Assembly: GCA_029263125.1 (NCBI GenBank)
Contig: JAJCYD010000023.1
Span: 1 to 64,000 of the forward strand
Direction of reading: 5' to 3'
Source: Solirubrobacteraceae bacterium
Lineage (GTDB): Bacteria; Actinomycetota; Thermoleophilia; Solirubrobacterales; Solirubrobacteraceae
DNA length: 64,000 nucleotides
Both the position numbers and the translations under genes were made by a program. The notes under the pieces were generated by a model. The model had not been told where the DNA came from, did no database searches, and saw nothing but the letters and a program-made list of their open reading frames with translations. Each line of letters opens with the position of its first letter. Within the stretch, counting starts at the first letter, position 1. This document shows, one piece after another, positions 8,361 through 17,246 of this stretch.

Positions 8361-9458
8361 ATGCCGGCATCACGCGATAGACCGACAGTGTCCCGTCTGC
8401 GTGCGAAGCAGACGGCGTCGATACACGTCCCGGTCGTCGCGGTCGATGCGAACGGTGCCGACCTCGGGCCCGCGGAGGTCGCAGCGGGTGCGACTGCCGC
8501 CGCACGTCTGGGCGTTCGCGTCCTGCTCTTCGGCCCCGCGTCGCAGTTCGGTGACGTCGGCCCGGGCGTCGAGGTCATCGACGCCCCCCTGTCGATCGCC
8601 AAGGAGGCCAACCCCGCCGCCGCGGCCCGGGCGCATCCCGACTCCTCGATCGTCCGCGCCGCCAAGGCCGTCGCGTCGGGCGATGCCGACGCGCTCGTGT
8701 CCGCCGGCGCGACCGGGGCGGCGCTCGCGGCGGGCCTGTTCAACATCAAGCGCGATCGCGGCATCCTGCGCCCCGCGCTCGCCGCGCAAGTCCCCGTTCC
8801 CGGCGCCCCGGTCACGCTGCTGGACGTCGGGGCGAACACCGAGGTGCGCGCCGAGCACCTCGTGCAGTTCGCGTTCATGGGCGCCGCGTTGGCCACGGTC
8901 GTGCACGGCGTCGCGCAGCCGCGCGTCGCGCTGCTGTCGGTCGGCGAGGAGTCCACGCGCGGCACGCAGCTGGTCCTCGACGTCCACGCCCGCCTGTCGG
9001 CGATGGACGAGCTGCGCTTCGTCGGCAACATCGAGGGCCACGAGCTGACCGAGGGCAAGGCCGACGTCGTCGTCACCGACGGCTTCACGGGCAACGTCGC
9101 GCTGAAGGTCATGGAGGGCGTGTCCAGCAAGATGATCGCCGAGCTGCGCGCGACGGCGACGTCCAGCAGGCGCGCGCGCGCGGGAGGTGCGCTGATGCGC
9201 CCGGCGCTGCGCGCGTTTCGTGACGAGATCTCGCCCGAGACCGCCGGCGGCGCCTACCTCCTCGGCCTGCGGAAGATCGGCGTCGTGGGCCACGGGCGCT
9301 TCACCAGGCGCGGCTTCGAGCACGCGATCCTGCTCGCGGCGCGCGGCGTCACCGGTGATGTCGTGGGCCGCACGCATGGTGCGCTGGAACGTGCCGGGGC
9401 GTTGCGCAAGCCGGCCGCCGCGATGTCCGGGAGCGCCACTACCGTGTCGGCCTCATGA
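8361..9458 (+). CDS. plsX: phosphate acyltransferase PlsX
   Basis: A 365-residue enzyme that converts acyl-ACP and phosphate into acyl phosphate for phosphatidic acid synthesis. Family segments seen are VALDxGxD-like VAVDANGADLGP (residues about 26-37; most homologues read DAMGGD), LVSAGATGAALAAGLF, LLDVGANTEV, LLSVGEES and VVVTDGFTGNVALK. Its stop overlaps the acpP start by four bases. The first 22 residues are unlike the family, so the GTG at 8388 could be the true start. Confidence 0.9.
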   Translation: MPASRDRPTVSRLRAKQTASIHVPVVAVDANGADLGPAEVAAGATAAARLGVRVLLFGPASQFGDVGPGVEVIDAPLSIAKEANPAAAARAHPDSSIVRAAKAVASGDADALVSAGATGAALAAGLFNIKRDRGILRPALAAQVPVPGAPVTLLDVGANTEVRAEHLVQFAFMGAALATVVHGVAQPRVALLSVGEESTRGTQLVLDVHARLSAMDELRFVGNIEGHELTEGKADVVVTDGFTGNVALKVMEGVSSKMIAELRATATSSRRARAGGALMRPALRAFRDEISPETAGGAYLLGLRKIGVVGHGRFTRRGFEHAILLAARGVTGDVVGRTHGALERAGALRKPAAAMSGSATTVSAS

Positions 9459-9718
9459 CTCGTGAGGGCGTCTTCGCGCTGATCCAGGCACACCTCGTCG
9501 ACGAGCTCGAGGTCGATCCCGACCGGATCGACGAGTCGACGAGCTTCCGGGTCGACCTCGAGGCCGACTCGCTGGATCTCTACACGCTCGTGCAGGAGCT
9601 GGAGGACTCCTACGGCGTGAAGGTGCCCGACGAGCAGGCCGCGAAGATCGTCACCGTGGGTCACGCCGTCGACTTCGTCCTCGCGCACGGCGTCACATCC
9701 GAACCCTCCGGGCCCTGA
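9455..9718 (+). CDS. acpP: acyl carrier protein
   Basis: An 87-residue acyl carrier protein. The phosphopantetheine serine is in DLEADSLDLYTLV, preceded by IDESTSFRVDL and followed by the acidic helix QELEDSYGVKVPDE. It carries the growing acyl chain in fatty-acid synthesis and fits its position between plsX and rnc. The ATG overlaps the plsX stop (ATGA). The motif is DSLDL rather than the usual DSLDxVEL, a modest variation. Confidence 0.92.
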   Translation: MTREGVFALIQAHLVDELEVDPDRIDESTSFRVDLEADSLDLYTLVQELEDSYGVKVPDEQAAKIVTVGHAVDFVLAHGVTSEPSGP

Positions 9719-10431
9719 AGCTGCTCACCGACCTGCTCGCCGAGCTGCCGGAGCACCTGCACCGGCAGGTCTTCACGCACGCGTCCTGGACCGAGCGCCG
9801 CAGCGACTCCTACTCGCGCCTGGCGTTCCTCGGAGACTCGGTGCTCGGCCTGGCGGTGACCGCGCACCTCTATCCCCGCCTGGAGGCCGAGCGCTTCGGC
9901 GCGGGGCGCCTGACGAAGATCCGTGCCCAGAGCGTGTCCGGGGTCTCCTGCCGCGCCGTCGCGGAGCGCCTTGGGGTGCCCGATCTCCTGCGAGCGACGG
10001 CGCCGCCGGGCATTGGTCAGAGCGTCGAGTCGCTCGTGGTGACCGAGCGGGTGCTCGCATCGGTCATCGAGGCCGTGATCGGCGCGTGCTACCTGCATGC
10101 CGGCTACGAACGCACCGCGGCGGCGGTGGTCGAGGCCTTCCAGCCGGAGATCGCCACCGCCCTGACGCATCCCGTCGACTTCAAGTCCACGCTGCAGGAG
10201 CGCCTCGCGCGGCGTGCGGCGACCGTCGAGTACGCCGTCGACGTCGAGTCCGGGCCGCCGCACGACCGCACCTTCGAGGTCGTCGCGAGCGTCGGCGGCG
10301 CGCCCGTGAGCCGTGGCGCGGGGCGATCCAAGAAGCATGCCGAGCAGGAAGCCGCGCGAATTGCGCTCGAAGCCCTGCTTTCCGATGCTCCCGGCTCCCC
10401 GAGCGAGGACGAGCTGTGGCAGGCTGGGTGA
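9715..10431 (+). CDS. rnc: ribonuclease III-like protein (degenerate active site)
   Basis: An RNase III-domain plus dsRNA-binding-domain protein of about 238 residues in the usual acpP-rnc-smc position. The signature reads SRLAFLGDSVLGL instead of ERLEFLGDAVL, GRLTKIRA instead of GELTKIRA, and ASVIEAVIGA instead of ADxxEALIGA, so several metal-ligand acids are replaced while one Asp and one Glu remain. The dsRNA-binding domain (DFKSTLQERL ... SKKHAEQEAARIAL) is intact. No ATG, GTG or TTG is available before the domain; the frame probably begins at a CTG at 9715 (overlapping the acpP stop) or 9721. The first ATG/GTG-type start, 9841, would remove the signature. Confidence 0.75.
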   Translation: MKLLTDLLAELPEHLHRQVFTHASWTERRSDSYSRLAFLGDSVLGLAVTAHLYPRLEAERFGAGRLTKIRAQSVSGVSCRAVAERLGVPDLLRATAPPGIGQSVESLVVTERVLASVIEAVIGACYLHAGYERTAAAVVEAFQPEIATALTHPVDFKSTLQERLARRAATVEYAVDVESGPPHDRTFEVVASVGGAPVSRGAGRSKKHAEQEAARIALEALLSDAPGSPSEDELWQAG

Positions 10432-10435
10432 GCCC

Positions 10436-13400
10436 GTGCACCTTCGCTCGCTGACGCTCAAGGGCTTCAAGTCCTTCCCCGACCGCACGAAGCTCGACTT
10501 CGCGCCCGGCGTCTCGGTCGTCGTCGGGCCCAACGGCTCGGGCAAGTCCAACGTGACCGACGCCGTGCTGTGGGCGATGGGTGAGCAGTCGCCGCTGGCG
10601 GTGCGCGGCCAGTCGATGCGCGACGTCATCTTCGGCGGCGGTCGCGGCGTGAAGGCGCGCTCGGCCGCCGAGGTCGAGATCGTCATCGACAACGCCGACG
10701 GTGCGGTCGACGTGCCGATGGGCGAGATCTCGATCATGCGCCGCCTGGACCGCAACGGCGAGGGCGAGTACCGCCTCAACGGCGCCCGCTGCCGGCTGGT
10801 CGACGTGCTGGAGGTGCTCAGCGACACCGGCCTGGGAAAGGAGATGCACTCCGTGGTCTCGCAGGGTCGCGTGGAGACGATCGTCACCTCCAAGCCGCGC
10901 GAGCGCCGGCTGCTGATCGAGGAGGCCGCCGGCCTGGGCAAGCATCGCAAGCGCCGTCGCCGCGCACAGCTCAAGCTGGCGCACACCGAGGACAACCTGG
11001 GTCGCGCGCTGGACGTCGAGCGCGAAGCCCGCTCTCGCCTGCGCCCGCTCAAGCGCCAGGCCGAGGCAGCCGAGCTGCACGAGCGCCTGGAGCGCCAGAC
11101 CGTCGAGGCGCGCTGGCAGCTCGTGCGCGACATCGCGCGAGCGCGGCGAACCGACCTCGTGGACGCCGAGGGTGCTGCCACGGCGACACGGGCGGCCCGC
11201 GAGGAGTCCCGACGCGCACTCGCCGAGGTCGCCGCGCGGCGCGGCGAGGTCGACGAGGCGCTCGCTGCCAGAGGAGAGCAGCGCGAGGCGCTAGCGCGCC
11301 TCGTCTACCGGGCGCGCTCGTCGGCGGAGCGCATCGAGCTGCGCTTGGACCGCGTGCGCTCGGTGGCGCGCGATCTGACCGAGCGCTCCGAGCGCCGAGC
11401 CGGCGAGCTCGCGCAGCTTCAGGCGGGCGGCGAGCACGACGAGCAGGACCGCGAGCTGCTGGCCGCCGGACGCGAGCGCATCGCCGCGCTGGAGGCCGAG
11501 CTTGTGCGACTGGCCGCCGATCACGAGGCCGAGCTGCAGCGCGAGCTCGCGACGCTCGAGGCGACGCGCGTGCAGGGCGTGGGTCGGGTCGACGAGCTGC
11601 GTGGGAACGCCGAGCGCCGCGTCGCGGAGCTTGCCGAGGCCGAGACCCTCGCCGAGGCGGCGCGCGCGTCGCGCCGTGAGGCCGATCGCGGCCTGGAGTC
11701 CGCGCGGCGCGAGTCCGCACGTGTGGGAGCCGAGCTGGCGGCCTGCAACCAGTTCCTGCGCACCCGCGCCGGCAGCAGCGCCAACGGGCGTGTGGGGCGC
11801 TGCCTGGCCGACGCACTGGAGGTGCGGCCGGGCTGCGAGCGCGCGGTCGCCGCGGCGCTCGGCGGCCTGCTGCGCGCCGGTCTCGTCGAGCAGGTCAGCG
11901 ATGCCGCGTCCCAGCTCGACGCATCGGGCTCCGAGGGAGGGCGGGTGCTCATCACCGGCGACCTGGCGCCGGGGCCCGCGCCTGCGCCGCACCCGCCGGC
12001 GCCCGGTGCGGTGCGCCTCGGCGACGTCATCGACGGCGAGCGCCATGAGCTCGCCGTTGCGAGGCGGCTGCTGTGGGATGCCTGGATCGTCGAGGACCTC
12101 CACGCGCTGCCGCCGGGCTTCAGCGGGGTCGCGGCGACCCGCGACGGCCGCGTCTGGCACGGCCGCCGCCGCGAGCTGCGCCAGGCTCCCGAGGGTGGAG
12201 AGGAGCGCGTGCTGCAGGAGCGAAACCGCCGCGAGGAGCTGATCGTCTCCAGCGAGGGGGCGGTCGTCGCCGAGCAGGCCTCCAAGATCGCATGCGAGCA
12301 GGCCGAGCAGGCGGTGCTGGCCGCCGACGCCGCCCGCGAGATGGCCGACAACGCCCGGCGTGACGCGCAGCGCGAGCTCGCCACCGCCGAGGAGGACGCC
12401 CGCCGCACCGTGTGGCTGATCGCCAAGCGCCGCGAGGCTCCGCTGGAGGGCGCGTCGGCCGTGAGGCGCGCGCAGATCGACGGCGAGCTCGCGGCCGAGC
12501 GGCGGGTGGCCGAGCGCGCCGAGCGCGAGCGCACCGAGCGCGTCCGGCGGATCGCCGGCCTACGGGCGCGGATCGCCGCCGACGGCGCCCTGATGCCGGC
12601 GGCCACGCGGCTCGCGACCGCGCTGGAGGCGGCGGCCGAGACGATCGCCGCACACGCCGCCACGCTCGAGGCCGACCTGGAGGCCGATCGCGCCGCCGGT
12701 GAGCAGCTCGCCGCGCGGCTTCGCGCCTGCGCGACCGAGGAGGCGCAGATCCAGCGGGCGCTGAGCGAACGCGGTGAGCAGGTCACCGCCGCGGAGGTTC
12801 GCGCGCAGCAGGTCCGCGATCAGTCCTGCGACGCCGATCACGAGCTCGCCCTGCTCGCCGAGCGCCTCGGCCTTCCCGCAGACCCCGCCCACGAGGCGCT
12901 GGCTGACGAGGAGGCCGCGACGCTGCACGCCCGCATCGAGCGCCTGGCTCGCCGTCGCGAGCAGCTCGGCCCGGTCAACCCGCTCGCCAAGGACGAGTAC
13001 GAGCAGGCGCTGCAGCACGTCACCGAGCTTGGGTCCCAGCGCGAGGACCTGGAGACCGCGCTGCGCGAGCTGCGGACGCTGATCCGCGACACCGATCGTC
13101 AGATCGACGCGACGTTCGAGGAGACCTTCGAGGCCGCGGCGCGCAACTTCGAGGAGCTCGCGGGCCAGCTCTTCCCCGGCGGGCGCGGACGGCTGCGGCT
13201 CGTCACCGAGGATCACGGGATCACCGGTGTCGCGGGCGCCGTTGCGGACGGCGGCGAGACGAGCTCCGGCGATGCCGACGACGCTGCCGAGGCCGAGGCC
13301 GCCGGTCCCGCCGAGGACCTGCTCGGCGTCGAGATCGAGATCACGCCGGCGGGCAAGTCGATGAAGCGGCTGTCGCTGCTGTCGGGCGGAGAGAAGTCGA

Positions 13401-13702
13401 TGACCGCGATCGCGTTCCTGTTCGCGGTCTTCCTCGCCAAGCCGTGCCCGTTCTACATCCTCGACGAGGTCGAGGCCGCGCTGGACGATCCGAACATCAC
13501 CCGCTTCCTGGCGCTGCTGCGCCGCTACTGCGACCGCGCGCAGTTCATCGTCGTCACCCACCAGAAGCGCACGATGGAGGCCGCCGACACGCTGTACGGC
13601 GTGTCGATGGGCGACGACGGCGTCTCCAAGGTCGTCTCGCGGCGCCTGCCGCGCGAGATCGAGCCCGAGAGCGCGGCGGCGTCCTCTGCCGGGGCCGCCT
13701 GA
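10436..13702 (+). CDS. smc: chromosome segregation protein SMC
   Basis: A 1088-residue SMC ATPase that organises and segregates the chromosome. The N-terminal head opens with LRSLTLKGFKSFPDRT and Walker A GPNGSGKSNVTDAV; long arginine/glutamate-rich coiled coils flank a hinge near residues 430-570; the C-terminal head has the signature LSLLSGGEKSMTAIAFLF and Walker B FYILDEVEAALDD. I start at the GTG at 10436, four bases after the rnc stop, because the family begins at this strand. An acidic Gly/Ala insert (about residues 935-965) precedes the C-terminal signature. Confidence 0.95.
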   Translation: MHLRSLTLKGFKSFPDRTKLDFAPGVSVVVGPNGSGKSNVTDAVLWAMGEQSPLAVRGQSMRDVIFGGGRGVKARSAAEVEIVIDNADGAVDVPMGEISIMRRLDRNGEGEYRLNGARCRLVDVLEVLSDTGLGKEMHSVVSQGRVETIVTSKPRERRLLIEEAAGLGKHRKRRRRAQLKLAHTEDNLGRALDVEREARSRLRPLKRQAEAAELHERLERQTVEARWQLVRDIARARRTDLVDAEGAATATRAAREESRRALAEVAARRGEVDEALAARGEQREALARLVYRARSSAERIELRLDRVRSVARDLTERSERRAGELAQLQAGGEHDEQDRELLAAGRERIAALEAELVRLAADHEAELQRELATLEATRVQGVGRVDELRGNAERRVAELAEAETLAEAARASRREADRGLESARRESARVGAELAACNQFLRTRAGSSANGRVGRCLADALEVRPGCERAVAAALGGLLRAGLVEQVSDAASQLDASGSEGGRVLITGDLAPGPAPAPHPPAPGAVRLGDVIDGERHELAVARRLLWDAWIVEDLHALPPGFSGVAATRDGRVWHGRRRELRQAPEGGEERVLQERNRREELIVSSEGAVVAEQASKIACEQAEQAVLAADAAREMADNARRDAQRELATAEEDARRTVWLIAKRREAPLEGASAVRRAQIDGELAAERRVAERAERERTERVRRIAGLRARIAADGALMPAATRLATALEAAAETIAAHAATLEADLEADRAAGEQLAARLRACATEEAQIQRALSERGEQVTAAEVRAQQVRDQSCDADHELALLAERLGLPADPAHEALADEEAATLHARIERLARRREQLGPVNPLAKDEYEQALQHVTELGSQREDLETALRELRTLIRDTDRQIDATFEETFEAAARNFEELAGQLFPGGRGRLRLVTEDHGITGVAGAVADGGETSSGDADDAAEAEAAGPAEDLLGVEIEITPAGKSMKRLSLLSGGEKSMTAIAFLFAVFLAKPCPFYILDEVEAALDDPNITRFLALLRRYCDRAQFIVVTHQKRTMEAADTLYGVSMGDDGVSKVVSRRLPREIEPESAAASSAGAA

Positions 13703-13719
13703 CGGGCGGTCGCCGAGAG

Positions 13720-14196
13720 CTACAGGCGCTTCTCGGCGAAGTAGACGGCGATGTGGTTGTCGTTGTAGCTCGGGATCTCGACGTAGCCCGTGCGCGCAAA
13801 CAGCGAGCGGCTGTGGCGTTGCTCGGGCCCCGCATCAAGGCGGACGCGCTCGTAGCCGAGGTCGCGGGCGGCGTCCTCCAGCGCGGCGAGCAGCGCGCGA
13901 CCGGTGCCGCGCGTGCGCGCGGCCGGGACGACGTACATCCGCTTGATTTCGCAGATGTCGGGACTTAGGCGCCGCAGGCCGCCGATCGCCACGGGCTCCT
14001 CGCCCTCGTAGCCGACGAGGAACGTGCCGTGGGGAGCGGTCATCTCGTCGGGGGTCGTGGTCGACCCGGGGCGCGTCACGCGACCCGGGTACTGGGCGTC
14101 GAGCAGCTCGATCAGCTCGCGCAGCAGCTCTCGGCCCGGTGGCTCGTCGCTGCGGCCGGGACGGAAGCGGAGCGCCATGGCGCTATCGTCGCGCAT
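13720..14196 (-). CDS. GNAT-family N-acetyltransferase
   Basis: A 158-residue acetyltransferase. The acetyl-CoA loop motif R/Q-x-x-G-x-G/A is in VVPAARTRGTGRALLAALEDAARDLGY, following the strand CEIKRMYV, and the protein ends in the family motif RSLFARTGYVEIPSYND. It transfers an acetyl group from acetyl-CoA to an amine on an unknown small molecule or protein. It lies alone on the minus strand between smc and ftsY, and its 5' end is only a few bases from the ftsY start, so the two promoters overlap. Confidence 0.85.
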   Translation of the reverse strand: MRDDSAMALRFRPGRSDEPPGRELLRELIELLDAQYPGRVTRPGSTTTPDEMTAPHGTFLVGYEGEEPVAIGGLRRLSPDICEIKRMYVVPAARTRGTGRALLAALEDAARDLGYERVRLDAGPEQRHSRSLFARTGYVEIPSYNDNHIAVYFAEKRL

Positions 14197-14201
14197 CGCT
14201 C

Positions 14202-15212
14202 ATGGCCCGCGACTGGATCGATCTCTTCATCACCGATGTGCAACGCCCTGCCGCGGCGACGGCCGCCGCCGCGCAGGACGAGCCCGCCCGGCGGCGCGGC
14301 TTCTTCAAGAAGCTGCGCCAGAACCTCTCCAAGACGCGCGAGGCGCTCGGGGCCGAGATCCAGGCGACGCTGCTGGAGGGCGATGTCGACGAGGAGACCT
14401 GGGAGCGCCTTGAGGAGGCGCTGATCATGGCCGACGTCGGCGCCACCACCACCGCGCGCGTCGTGGGGGAGCTGGAGGCGCAGGCCGCCGGCGGGGAGAT
14501 CGTCGGGGGCGAGGCGCTCAGCGCTCGCCTCTCGGAGATGCTGGCGACGATCGCGCGCACCGGCGATGACCGCATCGACGTGCGCCCGTCGCCCACGGTG
14601 ATCATGGCCGTCGGCGTCAACGGCACCGGCAAGACGACGACCATCGGCAAGCTCGCATGGCACCTGCAGCGCGAGCTCGGGCTGCACGTCGTGCTCGGTG
14701 CCGCCGACACCTTTCGCGCGGCGGCCGTCGAGCAGCTCGCCGGCTGGGCGCAGCGCGCGGGCTGTGAGATCGTGCGCGGTCCCGAGGGCTCAGATCCCGG
14801 CTCGGTCGCATTCGAGGCCGTCAAGGAGGGCCTGCAGCGCGGCGCCGACGTCGTGATCATCGACACCGCGGGACGGCTGCATACCCAGGACGACCTGATG
14901 GCCGAGCTGTCCAAGGTCCGGCGCGTGATCGCCAAGCAGCTGGATGGCGCGCCGCACGAGACGTTGCTGACGGTCGACGCCACGACCGGTCAGAACGGCC
15001 TGCGTCAGGCCAAGCTCTTCTCCGAGGCGGTGCCGGTCGACGGGATCGTCCTGACCAAGCTCGACGGCACCGCCAAGGGCGGCATCGCGCTGGCGATCGC
15101 CGGCGAGCTGGGGATTCCCGTCAAGCTGATCGGGGTCGGAGAAGCGGTCGAGGACCTGCGCCCGTTCGACGCCGACGACTACGCTCGCGCCCTGCTCGGC
15201 GACGCTTCGTAG
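14202..15212 (+). CDS. ftsY: signal recognition particle receptor FtsY
   Basis: A 336-residue SRP-family GTPase that docks ribosome-SRP complexes at the membrane. NG-domain motifs are G1 AVGVNGTGKTTTIGKLA, DTFRAAAVEQL, DTAGRLHTQDDLMAEL, and G4 TKLDGTAKGG. The N-terminal A region is short and rich in alanine. I use the ATG at 14202; a TATCGT box lies just upstream. Its partner Ffh is encoded 3 kb downstream. Confidence 0.95.
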   Translation: MARDWIDLFITDVQRPAAATAAAAQDEPARRRGFFKKLRQNLSKTREALGAEIQATLLEGDVDEETWERLEEALIMADVGATTTARVVGELEAQAAGGEIVGGEALSARLSEMLATIARTGDDRIDVRPSPTVIMAVGVNGTGKTTTIGKLAWHLQRELGLHVVLGAADTFRAAAVEQLAGWAQRAGCEIVRGPEGSDPGSVAFEAVKEGLQRGADVVIIDTAGRLHTQDDLMAELSKVRRVIAKQLDGAPHETLLTVDATTGQNGLRQAKLFSEAVPVDGIVLTKLDGTAKGGIALAIAGELGIPVKLIGVGEAVEDLRPFDADDYARALLGDAS

Positions 15213-15213
15213 G

Positions 15214-15219
15214 CATACT
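15214..15219 (+). promoter_or_regulatory. -10 box (leaderless start)
   Basis: CATACT ends 7 nt before the ATG at 15227. With the usual 6-8 nt from -10 to transcription start, the mRNA would begin at or next to the start codon. The same hexamer and spacing occur before the fur-like gene at 41979. Confidence 0.5.
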
Positions 15220-15226
15220 GTGCCGC

Positions 15227-15850
15227 ATGCCAACGCGCTGGGTGATCCTCGCCGTCCTCGCAGTGTCTGGCGCGTTGCCGTCGGCGGCGCAGGCCCAGGC
15301 CCCGCTGACCCCCGAGCGCTACGCGGCGCTGGACGGCGCCATCAGCGGCCTGGTGGCGTTGGACGCGCGAGATCCGTCCAGCGCGGCATACGCAGCGGCG
15401 CGGACCGCCTGTCGATCGATGGACAGCGCCGATCCCCTGCTCGCCTCCCAGCGCCGTGTATGCAACGCGACCGTGAAGTTCCTGAAGGCCCTGAGGACGT
15501 TCAACGGCTGTTCGACCATCGCCGGCTGCGGCAAGCTGGCGCGACCCGCACGGATCGCCGTCAACACGCTGATCCGCCACAGTCGCGAGGCCAACGGGGA
15601 CGCCAGGGCGGCGATGATCGTCAAGCCGTGCTACCGCCAACTGCGGACCACCAAGGCCACGCTGCAGCAGCACGAGCGCTTTCGTGGCTACTTCCGGTCC
15701 TTCCAGCGCCTGGCGAAGACGAGGTCGCCGAGGATCGCTCGTCGTCTGCTTCGCCAGGAGGACGCGATCAACCGCGCCATGGGCGACGACCGCTCGGCCG
15801 CGCGGATTCGCAACGACTTCCGCAAGGCCTGCAGGCCGCCCGAGGTCTGA
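15227..15850 (+). CDS. secreted six-cysteine protein of unknown function
   Basis: A 207-residue protein with a clear signal peptide: MPTRWVILAVLAVSGALPSAAQAQA, with likely cleavage after AQA near residue 23-25. The mature part has exactly six cysteines (TACR, RVCN, NGCS, AGCG, KPCY, KACR), which suggests three disulfides, and a basic helical second half. I do not recognise the family. It starts 14 bp after ftsY but has its own -10 box, so it is probably expressed separately. Confidence 0.7.
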   Translation: MPTRWVILAVLAVSGALPSAAQAQAPLTPERYAALDGAISGLVALDARDPSSAAYAAARTACRSMDSADPLLASQRRVCNATVKFLKALRTFNGCSTIAGCGKLARPARIAVNTLIRHSREANGDARAAMIVKPCYRQLRTTKATLQQHERFRGYFRSFQRLAKTRSPRIARRLLRQEDAINRAMGDDRSAARIRNDFRKACRPPEV

Positions 15851-15886
15851 TCGGCCGGCGCGCTCGACCCGCTCGGCGCCGACGCC

Positions 15887-15892
15887 TATATT
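15887..15892 (+). promoter_or_regulatory. -10 box before nfeD-like gene
   Basis: TATATT lies 6 nt upstream of the ATG at 15899 in otherwise GC-rich DNA. The spacing implies a leaderless transcript for the nfeD-SPFH pair. Confidence 0.5.
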
Positions 15893-15898
15893 GGACTG

Positions 15899-16327
15899 AT
15901 GGAAGCATGGATGGTCTGGATCCTGCTGGCGCTGCTCCTGGCCGCGGGCGAGGTCATGTCGCTGAGCTTCTTCCTGGCGCCCTTCGCGATCGGGGCGCTG
16001 CTCGGTGCCGGGGCGGAGCTGATCGGTCTCGGCACGGCGCTCTCGTTGATCGTCTTCATCGTCAGCTCCGGGCTGACGTTCGGGCTGGTGCGCCCGATCG
16101 CCAGGCGGCACATGCGCACGCCGCCCGGGATCCGCACGGGCACCGCGGCCCTGATCGGCCGGACGGCGGTGGTCACCGAGCAGGTAAACGGGGACGCCGG
16201 CAGCGTCAAGCTGGAGGGCGAGATCTGGACCGCTCGTCCGTACGAAGAGGGTGCCGTCCTCGAAGCCGGCCGGCGTGTGCACGTCGTCGAGATCCGCGGC
16301 GCGACGGCGCTCGTCAGCGACATCTGA
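15899..16327 (+). CDS. NfeD-family membrane protein
   Basis: A 142-residue protein with two to three N-terminal membrane segments (about residues 5-26, 27-45, 48-68) and a C-terminal OB-fold-like NfeD domain (GTAALIGRTAVVTEQVN ... GSVKLEGEIWTAR ... VLEAGRRVHVVEIRGATALV). Proteins of this family pair with SPFH/stomatin proteins in membrane microdomains and quality control. The next gene is exactly such a partner, 13 bp downstream. Confidence 0.9.
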   Translation: MEAWMVWILLALLLAAGEVMSLSFFLAPFAIGALLGAGAELIGLGTALSLIVFIVSSGLTFGLVRPIARRHMRTPPGIRTGTAALIGRTAVVTEQVNGDAGSVKLEGEIWTARPYEEGAVLEAGRRVHVVEIRGATALVSDI

Positions 16328-16340
16328 CCTGGAGGTTGCA

Positions 16341-17246
16341 ATGGAAGCCGGACTGATCCTGCTCATCGTCATCGCGGTCTTCGCCCTGCTGGTGGCCGCG
16401 AAGACCGTGCGCATCATCCCGCAGGCGCGGGCCGGTGTCGTCGAGCGCCTCGGGCGCTATCAGCGCACGCTGTCGCCGGGCCTGGCGATCGTCGTGCCGT
16501 TCGTGGACCATGTCGGCTCGATGATCGACCTGCGCGAGCAGGTCGTGACGTTCAAGCCCGCGGGCGTGATCACCGGCGACAACGTCGGCATCCAGATCGA
16601 CAGCGTCCTGTACTTCACGATCACCGACGCCAAGTCGGTCTCCTACGAGGTCGCCAACCCGCTGCAGGCGATCGAGCAGCTCACCGTCACGACGCTGCGA
16701 AACGTCATCGGCGGCCTGACGCTGGAGCAGACGCTGACCAGCCGCGATGAGATCAACACCCGGCTGCGCACGGTGCTCGACGAGGCGACCGGGCGCTGGG
16801 GCATCCGCGTCAACCGCGTCGAGGTCAAGGCGATCGATCCTCCCGCCTCGATCCAGGAGGCCATGGAGAAGCAGATGCGCGCCGAGCGCGATCGCCGCGC
16901 GGCGATCCTCACGGCCGAGGGCTCCAAGCAGTCGCAGATCCTCAACGCCGAGGGTGCCAAGACGTCCGCCGTGCTCACGGCCGAAGGTCAGCGCGAGGCG
17001 GCGATCCTGCGCGCGGAGGGCGAGGCGAAGGCGATCGACACGGTCTTCAAGGCGATTCACGCCGGCGACCCCGACCAGGGTCTGCTGTCCTACCAGTACC
17101 TGCAGATGCTGCCCAAGCTCGCCGCGGGCGACGCGAACAAGATCTTCGTCATCCCGTCGGAGTTCAGCCAGGCCCTGGGCAACATCGGGGGCGCGATCGC
17201 CGGAACGGTGCGACCGCAGCAGCCGCCCGCGCCGCCGGTGCCGTGA
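16341..17246 (+). CDS. SPFH-domain (stomatin/band 7) protein
   Basis: A 301-residue stomatin-like protein: one N-terminal membrane helix (LILLIVIAVFALLVAAKTV), then the SPFH/band-7 domain with VVERLGRYQRTLSPGLAIVVPFVD, QVVTFKPAGVITGDNV and DEATGRWGIRVNRVEVKAIDPP, and a C-terminal coiled coil with repeated AEG motifs. It forms oligomers that organise the membrane. GGAGGT at 16331-16336 is a strong ribosome binding site for the ATG at 16341. It pairs with the NfeD protein encoded just before it. Confidence 0.92.
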   Translation: MEAGLILLIVIAVFALLVAAKTVRIIPQARAGVVERLGRYQRTLSPGLAIVVPFVDHVGSMIDLREQVVTFKPAGVITGDNVGIQIDSVLYFTITDAKSVSYEVANPLQAIEQLTVTTLRNVIGGLTLEQTLTSRDEINTRLRTVLDEATGRWGIRVNRVEVKAIDPPASIQEAMEKQMRAERDRRAAILTAEGSKQSQILNAEGAKTSAVLTAEGQREAAILRAEGEAKAIDTVFKAIHAGDPDQGLLSYQYLQMLPKLAAGDANKIFVIPSEFSQALGNIGGAIAGTVRPQQPPAPPVP

